The notes under the pieces are model-generated. The model did not search any database. It was not told the DNA's origin and saw nothing but the letters and a program-made list of their open reading frames with translations. This document shows positions 54,703-64,000 of a stretch of DNA of 64,000 nucleotides, piece after piece. Both the position numbers and the translations under genes were made by a program. This DNA comes from Elysia chlorotica (lineage: Eukaryota > Mollusca > Gastropoda > Plakobranchidae): the NCBI GenBank assembly GCA_003991915.1, contig RQTK01000537.1, forward strand, positions 272,830-336,829. Reading direction: 5' to 3'. The stretch's first letter is position 1. Every line of letters begins with the position of its first letter.

Positions 54703-56025
54703 CGAGGGGTGTTCATTATGTCCTTAGCTTGACCTTGAAGCAGTTGTACTAGAGTAAAGAAATTTAGTGGGTAGCTAGATCATCTATGTTGAAGAAACAT
54801 GCAAAATTTGGGGAAAATCCGAATTTTTTTTCTGCACCTTTTAGCGCATCAAGTAAAACAACCCCTAGGAAGTTGTCATTTGTTGTTTACGAATTGTCTG
54901 CCATGCAGGCCGTTGAATATCGCTCTGTCATCAAATTCCTTCACTTAAAAGGACAAACCCCCACAGAAATTCATCAACAGATGGTAGAAGTTTATGCTGA
55001 AAAGTGCCCTAACTACAGTGCGGTGACTCATTGGGTGAGAAAGTTCAAATCTGGATTTTTGTCAGTGGTGGATGAACCCCGCGAAGGCCGGCCAACATCT
55101 GTTGTGACTGAGAAAAACGTGTCCACTGTGGAGGGACTAGTAAAGCAGGACAGGCGAATAACAGTCAAACAGTTAGCAAGTGAAACCAGGATCAGAGTAG
55201 GTTCAATTGAAAAGATTCTTCATGATCACCTCAATCTGAACAAGGTATCAGCTCGATGTGTTCCAAGGTTATTGACCGCTGATCAGAAGAAAGAGAGGGC
55301 TGATTGTTGCAAACATCTTCTTCGGTTAGAAGCAAATGACGACTTGTTCTTTCAGAAAATTGTAACCACGGATGAGACTTGGATCTATCAATTCGATCCA
55401 GAGCCGAAAAACGCGTCTATGCAATGGAAAAGACCCTCATCGCCCCCACCAAAGAAAGCAAAGGTCACACAATCAAGTGGCAAGGTCATGCTGTCTTGTT
55501 TCTGGGACTGTGAGGGCATCATAATGACTGACTACATGGAAAAGGGGAAAACAATCACTGGAGAGTATTATTCAGGGTTGCTAAAAAGACTGAGATCTGA
55601 ATTAGTAAGAAGAAGACGGGGAAAGCTTCGAAACGGAGTCCTGCTTTTGCATGATAACGCTCCTGCTCATCGAGCACGGCAAGCCGTTGAGACAGCTGAT
55701 CAGTGTGGCTATGAAATTCTTCCCCATCCACCATATTCACCGGATTTAGCTCCATCAGACTTCTGTCTGTTCCCAAACCTTAAGAAATCCATAAAAGGGC
55801 GCCGTTTTGAAGACATTGAAGATGCGCTTTCTGCTGTGGAAGAGTGGTTTCAAGCGCAAAATGACACGTTTTACTCTCAAGGACTTTTGAAGGTCAAGGA
55901 CAGGTGGCAGAAATGTGTAACTATGCAGGGTGACTATTTAGAGAAATAAATGTAAGTGTGCCAAATTTTAAGTCTCTGGGTTTATTCCTTCATTGTCATG
56001 CTAAGAACATAGTGAACACCCCTCG
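54703..56025 (+). mobile_element. Mariner transposon, apparently complete
   Basis: 1323 bp, flanked by TA dinucleotides (54701-54702 and 56026-56027). Inverted ends of about 28 bp (CGAGGGGTGTTCAYTATGTY ...) with three or so mismatches. It contains one intact transposase gene on the plus strand. It sits in the UHRF1 intron between the PHD exon and the following exon. Confidence 0.93.
54903..55949 (+). CDS. Mariner transposase, apparently intact
   Basis: 348 residues from the ATG at 54903 (MQAVEYRSVIKFLHLKGQTP); an in-frame ATG at 54786 would add an atypical leader, so the internal start is preferred. The N-terminal helix-turn-helix region runs to about residue 110. The catalytic triad is present: Asp in VTTDETWIYQF, Asp in LLHDNAPAH, and, 34 residues later, Asp in PYSPDLAPSDFCLF, i.e. 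the D,D34D signature of mariner. The WVPHEL-like linker is replaced by SARCVPRLL. No stops or frameshifts. Cut-and-paste transposition into TA is expected if expressed. Confidence 0.92.
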   Translation: MQAVEYRSVIKFLHLKGQTPTEIHQQMVEVYAEKCPNYSAVTHWVRKFKSGFLSVVDEPREGRPTSVVTEKNVSTVEGLVKQDRRITVKQLASETRIRVGSIEKILHDHLNLNKVSARCVPRLLTADQKKERADCCKHLLRLEANDDLFFQKIVTTDETWIYQFDPEPKNASMQWKRPSSPPPKKAKVTQSSGKVMLSCFWDCEGIIMTDYMEKGKTITGEYYSGLLKRLRSELVRRRRGKLRNGVLLLHDNAPAHRARQAVETADQCGYEILPHPPYSPDLAPSDFCLFPNLKKSIKGRRFEDIEDALSAVEEWFQAQNDTFYSQGLLKVKDRWQKCVTMQGDYLEK

Positions 56026-56094
56026 TATCTTTTAAAAAAATTAAATGTGATGCAGTCTCAAATTTTCATCCCTTTTTTGTTTTTTGTCTATTAG

Positions 56095-56218
56095 GTATTG
56101 TCCGGCTTGTAAAAATGATGAAACTTCAATTGTCAGAATTGGTGAGAAGCTGAAAGTCAATAAAAAGAAAGCAAAAATGGCATCTGCAAATACTACCTCT
56201 AACAGAGACTGGGGAAAG
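56095..56218 (+). CDS. UHRF1: UHRF1 exon, end of PHD and linker
   Basis: Begins [20 protein letters not shown], supplying the last PHD Cys pair, then [19 protein letters not shown] (vertebrate [19 protein letters not shown]). Acceptor TATTAG; donor AAG/GTGTGA. Confidence 0.95.
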
Positions 56219-56506
56219 GTGTGAACTAAACACTTTTACATATTTTAAGTTTTTACTCCATTTAATCTTTGTAAAGAGTTCATATACTCACTAATATACA
56301 TGCATTTTATTTGTCGACTTAAGGCCTATCTGACTTGGGGACAAAAAAAAAAATACAATCATATCTTTGCTTCCCGAGAAGAAGAAAAAACATTTATCTT
56401 TTCAAGTGAAAATAAAGAACCTGAAGGCCTAGTTGAATAAATGTCTCTGTTTAGTTTTTCAGAGGTTGCCACTAATAACGGTTATTTTAATTGTCAAACT
56501 CCACAG

Positions 56507-56614
56507 GGTATGGCATGTGTTGGGAGAAGTAAAGTCTGCACCATTGTCCCATCCACTCATTATGGTCCCATTCCCGGTGTAGAGGTTGGCACTTTGTGGA
56601 AATTCAGAGTACAG
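56507..56614 (+). CDS. UHRF1: UHRF1 exon, start of SRA domain
   Basis: Reads [36 protein letters not shown], almost identical to the vertebrate SRA start (GMACVGRTKECTIVP, HYGPIPG). Acceptor CCACAG; donor CAG/GTACTT. Confidence 0.96.
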
Positions 56615-56819
56615 GTACTTGCATCTTGAAATTTTTTTTTTGAATTGTAAAAATATTACATATTCTTATACCTGATTAGTTTAATTGAGGTTTTTGGAAA
56701 CCCCAATGTGTCACAGGGGTGGAACAGGTTCCAGGTTTTCTTGATTTCCTTTTTTTTTTTTATGACCTGAAAACTTTAAACCAAAGTCTCAGGACGATGA
56801 ATTGTCTTTTTCTTCTTTC

Positions 56820-57370
<551 letters not shown>

Positions 57371-58231
57371 TCCGATCTATCCCTTCCACAATCTTATCAG
57401 CATTCTTTCAGTTATAACTTTCTGATAAGAAACCGCATGCTCTACCTTTGAATGAACTACGGAATTGATACCTTCTCCATATAATGAGGAACTCAACTAC
57501 ATCGATTAAAATTAAAGTTTCAGAAATATTTTTTTCAATTAAAAAACTCTATTGCATACTTCTATAAAAAAAAAAAGTAGGGTCACAGAATCACGACCGA
57601 CGTAAAGAAAGGGTTAACTTTTAAATTTAATGTTTTACATAATCCAACATATCCATCAGGTGCAGAGTATTATAAATCTAAGTCTATGTTGTCTCTAGAA
57701 GTGTGGATAAGTTCAGGTTTTTTCCCAAACCTCCACCTCTGGTGTTAGTGATGTTTCCTCCTTTTTCCTACAGTCCAATTTTTCCTCCTCCATATTTTCT
57801 TACTCTGTATTATATCATCGGAGCATGGAAGGCTCATGAAAACTTGTGCAAAAATCAGACTCCATGCTTACAAAAGACTTAAACGATTAAGCATTGCAAT
57901 CATATATCATATTAGAATAGGGACATAAACATCCCAAACATATTAGGCTGTTTACTCTGCCCCAAAAGATATGTTTCTGCAATGAGCAATGTCTTGCAAT
58001 TTTATCATTGTTTTATTTTTGCACTGTGTACTATTAGAACTAAAGTATGCAATTATTATTTTTATGCCTGTGTCTGAAAAGTTCATGTGCTGACAGAACT
58101 TGGACTGTGCCTAATGATATTTACTTCAGATTATTATTTTTGAGATTTGAAATTTTGGATTGAGATAATTTTTCTAGAAATATTTTCTTATCAATGAATA
58201 TGGACTAAACGGGGAAATTTTTGGTCTCCAG

Positions 58232-58336
58232 GTCAGTGAAGCTGGTGTTCATCGTCCCCATGTGGCAGGTATTCACGGAAGGGAAGATGATGGTGCCTAC
58301 TCCATTGTCCTGTCTGGTGGCTATGAGGATGATAAT
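58232..58336 (+). CDS. UHRF1: UHRF1 exon, SRA domain (base-flipping pocket)
   Basis: Reads [35 protein letters not shown]; matches vertebrate [16 protein letters not shown] and DGAYSLVLAGGYEDD, the part that forms the 5-methylcytosine pocket. Acceptor CTCCAG; donor AAT/GTGAGA. Confidence 0.96.
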
Positions 58337-58627
58337 GTGAGAGACTTTAATTTCTCTGTGTATGTTAAATTTCAGCCTGGAAGGTATGCAATTTTTTTAG
58401 TGGGATGCACTTGACCAAATAAGATGTTAGTTTGTGTGCTTCAACTCGTTTTTTTTTTTTAATTTCCTGCAACGTATAACTCATTTTTAAGATGTTTGCA
58501 CAGATGGTACAACCCCTTCGTCATGAGAATTTGGTTTTAGAAATTAGAATTATCAGGCTTCTTTTTGTGATGTTCCCATTATATGTACCAACCACCTCCT
58601 GAGATAATGTCTACATTTGACTTGCAG

Positions 58628-58734
58628 GATGATGGGGAAGAGTTTTTTTACACAGGGAGTGGAGGACGGGATTTGTCAGGGAACAAGCGCACAGCTGAAC
58701 AATCTTGCGATCAAACCTTAACTAGGATGAACAA
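58628..58734 (+). CDS. UHRF1: UHRF1 exon, SRA domain
   Basis: Reads [36 protein letters not shown], matching vertebrate [20 protein letters not shown]. Acceptor TTGCAG; donor AA/GTAAGA. The following intron (58735-59305) shows nothing recognisable. Confidence 0.96.
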
Positions 58735-59305
58735 GTAAGAATTTAAAATAAATTTTACAATAGGTGATCATAGGTTTTCATGTTTTGTTGGGGGTGGGTG
58801 GTTTATATGACAAAGAGCAAATCAAGAGGAAAGTGACATAAAATGATAAATATGCGTGGCATCGGCACAAAATTAGACAGTTTGAAAGGCAAGACTTGGT
58901 GTGAGAAAATCCTATTTTCTACAGGAGGGTCGAAACTATCAGAGTTGGTATAAAAATATGAAAGTAGAGGGTGTTTACCACAAGTATAAGTAATGGAGAA
59001 CATATTTTCTCCCGGTGTCACTTATGTATTTGGTATGTTTGTCAACATTTTTTCATATAAGTAAAGACAATATTCTGGCAGGTTGAACTTGAGCATGTAG
59101 CATATTCGTAGCACAGCCAATAAAAAGCTTTATTTTCAACACCATCTTGGCTAACAAAGATGGAGAAACCTGAACTACTCAAAATATCCATAGTTAATAC
59201 CAAGTCTGCTTATATATTTCTACTGATATTAATTTATTGATAGTATCGTAAGCCTAAATTTTAAATGTTGGAGCTGTGGGCACTGAATTCTTTTTTTTTC
59301 TTCAG

Positions 59306-59468
59306 AGCCCTTGCCAAAAATTGTAATGCTCCACTAGATAAAGTCAAAGGTGCTGTTGCCAAGGACTGGAAAGGAGGCAAACCAGTCCGTGTTGTGAGAA
59401 ACTGCAAGTTACGGAAGCACTCCACATACGCTCCAGAAGAGGGAAACCGATATGATGGCATATATAAG
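59306..59468 (+). CDS. UHRF1: UHRF1 exon, late SRA domain (gene continues beyond window)
   Basis: Reads [40 protein letters not shown] and [14 protein letters not shown], as in vertebrates ([20 protein letters not shown]). Donor AAG/GTATGT. The exon starting VVKYWPE and the RING domain were not found before 64000. Confidence 0.95.
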
Positions 59469-59778
59469 GTATGTTATGCCTTTACTTTGGGAGGTGGGGG
59501 GAGTGCTTAAATAGGCTACTGGTAACCTGTATGTATAAGGCAATACGCTAGTGCAGCAACGTCAAAGCATAATTAGAATTGTAGTTTAAAAATACATTTA
59601 CTGAAAGTTGGATTTTGAAAATCGGTGCATTTTGTGGTAAAAAAAAATTGATATGTGTGATTTTTTTCTCCCCCCCTGTTTAAAGTTATACCTTGTGCGA
59701 AACATGAAAAATGAAAAATGATGAAATGTTATAGCTCCCAAGTTTGTATGATGCTGACGTGGTGTTATTGACACCATG

Positions 59779-61634
59779 CAGTGCTTCCAATCTTCCGCAT
59801 TTATGCGGAAATCCGCATTTTCAAAAAAATCCGCACTTGATTTTTTTTTCTGCATCTGCTAAAAATTTCCGCACAGAGAGAAGAAAAAGAATTCAAAGTC
59901 CGATCAACGGGAACGCGAAAGAATGCGAAAACTATTGTGGACGAATGCTTGCTGATATTTTCGGCAATAACGCCAGGTTCACTTGTGGCTTTTTTCGGTA
60001 AAAAAAAAAAATGCGGTAAATAGTGCACCACTATAATGATATCGGCAATTATGCTTCCGCCGCCGGCGATCTTTCCATCTGGGAATCCCATAGATTACAT
60101 TTTCGGCAATAACGCCAGGTTAGCTCAGGCGTTAACTTGGCCCATTCACGTTTTTAACGTCTCATAAGTACCTCCTAGTCCTACGCTTCGTGGCACTGGG
60201 GTCGGCTGAGTCTCCAGTCAACTTGTAGATTTATCGTTCAGTCGTGGCTTTTTTCTGTAAAAAATGCGGTAAATGGTGCACCACTATATGACATCGGCAA
60301 TTATGCTTCCGCCGCTGGCGATCTGTCCATCCGGGAATCCCATAACTACTGCTGCTAGGCAGAGAGTTTGTTTCCAAGAATATAGCTTTGGGGCAATCAG
60401 TTAGACTGATTTAGACTTTAAACCACCTTCGCAGACTGGTTTAAACTTTAACCATCTTCTTTGTCAAGTGCCGGTCCGTCGGCTCTCAGTTCTTACTCTC
60501 GCACGATCAGATAAACAATTTCGCATTCGCTGCCACTCTTTCACACAGACATGCACACACACACATTCCCGTTGGGCGGCTCATTACTGCACTTACTCAA
60601 AGATGTTACATACTGTACACAGTCTTTTGTCCACTCTTGTTGGTTATTGTATGTTCAAATATCGTGAAAAACTGATTATTTAAAAAACGAGAAATTAAAA
60701 AAGCATTTATTCCTGGGTTAAACTATTTAAATTCTCTTCACAGCTTTCACTTCTCTATATAAATTTTGCTTATATATCCGTTATCGTCGTCGGGACTCGG
60801 GGAACATTGATCTAAGCTCAAACGGACTATCGCTGTTGCCTGCCGCTAATGTGTTGCAACTCTAGCCAAACCGATGTCACCTGTTGTGTCGTATCACAGT
60901 TGGTGGTTTAAAAAGCGTTAGAATTATTGTTGATAATGATCATTTGAATGACCCTTATGGACATCTAAATTTTTTATTTTTTCGTACATATGCTATCTTT
61001 TCGGGGACACCCGATTTGCGGTATTCCCCGCTATATTGCCGATGGAAGACATGCCTCTAAAGAAACCTATCTGTCGTTCCGAAGTGACACTACATCTCCT
61101 GAAGGTGGATCTAGATCTAGACTAGCTTTATATTCTAAATCTAGTTGATGTTTGATGGTATAGATCTAGATCTAATTCTGTGATATAGGAACTAAATAGT
61201 TGACTTTGGGGAGGGGGGGCGGGCGAACTGACTCAAATGGTTAGTAGGTGCCTAGTTTGAGGCCGCCAACTGGGCAAATTAAATATCGAATTTGTCCCCT
61301 ACTTGTATTCTACATAATTCATCATGAGGTACTTTAAGGAACAGGATAAGGCGCAGATTGCTGAGATTGACAAAACGGTGAGAAACAAATGGTCATGGAA
61401 ATGGTGTTCTGAAAGTGTGGATTGTTTTGTGAATGGAAATTGCTGTGACTATAACATTATATCTTATTAATTTGCACTTAAGTATGCTTAGAATTGTATT
61501 CTAGCACCTCTAATTATTGATTTTTCTTCAGCCCCCAATTAGGGCTTTGCCCTGAACCCACTGGAGGCCTATGCCGGCCCCCAGACCCCGGGCAAATTTT
61601 CAGCATAAATCAGGCTTGGCTGTTGGAAGCACTG
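59779..61634 (+). mobile_element. hAT-like non-autonomous element, copy 2, with 6-bp target duplication
   Basis: Same ends as 40702-42463 (CAGTGCTTCCAA/TTGGAAGCACTG) and flanked by a perfect ACCATG direct repeat. Compared with copy 1 it carries about 180 extra bases near 61140-61315 with TCTAGATCTAGA motifs, and lacks several short stretches. It lies in the UHRF1 intron after the exon ending 59468. Confidence 0.8.
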
Positions 61635-62520
61635 ACCATGAGAGGAAAATGAAATAACACTAGCCCATGGTGTAGTTTTTAAAGTTATGGTTAAGCTTGT
61701 GTTTTAGTTATACTGCCCTGGCAAAATTTGGGCAAGAATCCTGAGAGATCCAATGGAACAATAATAAACAAATATTGTGCCCACCCGAGGTTATCAGTAG
61801 CCCTGTAAAGTACAGTATATATATAGTATCAAAATGACAACAGACCTGCCTACTTGTACCTATTTGATCGGTACGTACCGATTTTCGTCAATCCTGATTT
61901 CCCGATTTTCACGGAAATGTACCGATTTTTCCAACTGTGAAGATATTCAGCATAGCAGCACGATCGCCGCTCATCAAGAGAGCCAAGACTAGACCGTTTC
62001 CACGGCGGCAGAAAGCTCATGACCCGCACCAATTACATTTCATCAGAGTCCGTCTTGGCGACGTATTTTGTCATAGGCCTAGCTAAGGACATCGAAGCCT
62101 ATTCTCTTAGATTTCATTGTATGAGATGATCGAAAGGGTACTGAAAGTACACCTCCCCAAGTTGCCAACCCGTACGCTTCGCTATTCTCGTTAAAATGTT
62201 CTAGCCAAATACGCCAATAAGTTTTTAAAAATTGAAAATATACAACCGTCCGTGCAACACCGCTGTTTTTCGCAATAAAGATACATGTATTTGAGGCACG
62301 CCTACGGTTTTCCTCTCTATCACGTAATCGAAACCAGAGATGAATAAAGAAAGTTTCCAGTGTTTTGTGCGTGGGTGAAATAAAATTTATGAACGATTCA
62401 TTTATTCGATAGGTGATATTTTTCTCTTTTTTTTTATACATTGCTATCGAGATTGGGTTACTCAACAACTTAATTGATACCGACCAGTCCCAACTCATTG
62501 TTTTCTCTTGCGTTCATTCG
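61635..62520. other. UHRF1 intron, no gene seen
   Basis: AT-rich DNA; a stretch at 61855-61945 with CCGATTTTCGT/ACGGAAATGTACCGA palindromic pieces resembles transposon subterminal repeats, but no ends were matched. Confidence 0.5.
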
Positions 62521-63592
62521 TCCAAATCATACCAATCTCTCTATCTTGGACTTTCAGTTCCCAGTCAAGCTAGCAATGATTCTGATTTGCGTTACCATGA
62601 GCTCAAAATGCGTAGTAGACCTAACGTAGATTTAGTTAATCGTTTATTCATGCGATTAATATCATCTTAACATCCAGCCCTTGACCTTCGTTCTTATTTA
62701 CAACTCCTTCCCGTGCACGAATCTAATCTTCCGCGAGGGAAACAGGTTGAAAATCTAGTTATCTTTTATTTGTCCAATTGATACCGATCTTTCAATCTTC
62801 ACATCCAGTCCTCGGGGCCTGGCGTTATTTCCAGCTAACCATTCTTAAAGTTGACCAGACTATTTTTTTTTTCTTCAACTAACTGGACGTGGTTGTCGGT
62901 GTCTGCGGTTTAACATTCTTTTGCAAAACATGCGCCTGTGTACTTTTGCAACCAAGAAAATTAACGTAGATCTAATTCAAACTAGCATCATGATCTTGAT
63001 ACAGAAACCTGGTTCTACTACGATTGATCGTTGAGGAGCTACACTGTATCCAAACGTCCAAATCATACCAATCTCTCTATCTTGGACTTTCAGTTCCCAG
63101 TCAAGCTAGCAATGATTCTGATTTGCGTTACCATGAGCTCAAAATGCGTAGTAGACCTAACGTAGATTTAGTTAATCGTTTATTCATGCGATTAATATCA
63201 TCTTAACATCCAGCCCTTGACCTTCGTTCTTATTTACAACTCCTTCCCGTGCACGAATCTAATCTTCCGCGAGGGAAACAGGTTGAAAATCTAGTTATCT
63301 TTTATTTGTCCAATTGATACCGATCTTTCAATCTTCACATCCAGTCCTCGGGGCCTGGCGTTATTTCCAGCTAACCATTCTTAAAGTTGACCAGACTATT
63401 TTTTTTTTCTTCAACTAACTGGACGTGGTTGTCGGTGTCTGCGGTTTAACATTCTTTTGCAAAACATGCGCCTGTGTACTTTTGCAACCAAGAAAATTAA
63501 CGTAGATCTAATTCAAACTAGCATCATGATCTTGATACAGAAACCTGGTTCTACTACGATTGATCGTTGAGGAGCTACACTGTATCCAAACG
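62521..63592. repeat. Two tandem 536-bp units
   Basis: 62521-63056 and 63057-63592 are almost identical. Each contains a short open frame (SKSYQSLYLGLSVPSQASND), which therefore occurs twice. No domain is recognised; it may be a fragment of an unknown transposon. Confidence 0.9.
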
Positions 63593-63864
63593 ATCAGCAC
63601 ATTTAAGATGGATCTCTGGAACAAAACTAGATCGAATCTAGATTTCTATTTTACCAGTGCACCGACGTGCGTTATCTAGATAATGGGTCATATGGAAGAT
63701 CCTATACGACGACGGGATTACAAAGCGTGATTGCCGGCACTTCGTCGATCACATTATACACAAGGCTAAGTCTATAGGCACTAAAGACATAACTCTACAC
63801 ATTATAAATTATCGTGTTTCTTTCCAAAGAAATGACCAAAACTCTCGGACTTATCTCCTCATTT

Positions 63865-64000
63865 TGGACCTCTCTCTCTCTTTCTCCCTCTCCCCCTCTC
63901 TCTCTCGTTCTGTCTCCCGATCTCCTCTCTTTCTGACTCTCGATCTGTCTCCCGATCTCCTCTCTTTCTGACTCTCGATCTCCGCTCTCTCTCTCGATCT
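63865..64000. repeat. CT-rich repeat with CTCGATCTGTCTCCCGAT units
   Basis: CT-rich tract containing repeats of TCTCCCGATCTCCTCTCTTT, running off the end of the window. Confidence 0.9.

Overview
The window is animal genomic DNA, most probably from a gastropod mollusc. The signs are intron-rich genes with GT-AG splicing and a methuselah/class B-type GPCR with a cysteine-rich ectodomain, plus recognisable animal PTEN and UHRF1 exons. There are also tRNA-derived SINEs, CR1/L2-like LINE scraps, mariner, piggyBac and hAT-like transposons, and many microsatellites. The species cannot be fixed from sequence alone.

Region 1 (1-21.5 kb) is a minus-strand class B GPCR gene. Its exons run from about 21503 (signal peptide and Cys-rich start) down to a TM7/C-tail exon that is present twice (2068-2302 and 555-786). 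Inside the intron between the TM6 exon (12274-12502) and the TM7 exon lies about 9.4 kb of CpG-rich foreign DNA (about 2334-11820). It looks like a rearranged fragment of a large dsDNA virus. It holds the N-terminal and 3'-5' exonuclease parts of a family B DNA polymerase (broken and truncated), an unrecognised 373-codon gene, a small mucin-like type I membrane protein (two inverted copies), and a piece of a related membrane gene. These sit among about 3.8 kb of arrays built from transcription-factor-like sites: a composite ETS/CRE motif (CCGGAAGTGACGTCA), MEF2-type CTATTTTTAG and palindromic nuclear-receptor-type AGGTCAnnnTGACC. The arrays and gene blocks are arranged as inverted repeats, and a 57-bp palindrome occurs twice with its loop flipped. 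Both host/foreign edges fall at a low-complexity tract that reads Thr/Pro/Lys on one strand and Val/Gly/Phe on the other. The left edge, with the host TM7 exon, is tandemly duplicated (about 1.5 kb units).

Region 2 (21.5-33.9 kb) has no intact gene. It contains a duplicated GPCR first exon next to a 599-bp assembly gap, microsatellites, a hAT transposase C-terminal relic, a 47-bp minisatellite that matches an internal piece of the local SINE, and LINE reverse-transcriptase fragments.

Region 3 (33.9-40.3 kb, plus strand) holds eight exons of PTEN, covering the phosphatase domain with the HCKAGKGRTG signature and most of the C2 domain. The C-terminal tail exon was not found. Region 4 (46.2-59.5 kb, plus strand) holds nine exons of UHRF1: tandem Tudor, PHD and most of the SRA domain. 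The ubiquitin-like start was not found and the RING end lies beyond the window. Between and inside these genes are two near-identical hAT-like elements, a short piggyBac with TTAA ends, another hAT-like element, and a mariner with an apparently intact transposase inside a UHRF1 intron. PTEN (lipid phosphatase) and UHRF1 (maintenance DNA methylation) are not functionally linked; they are only neighbours.
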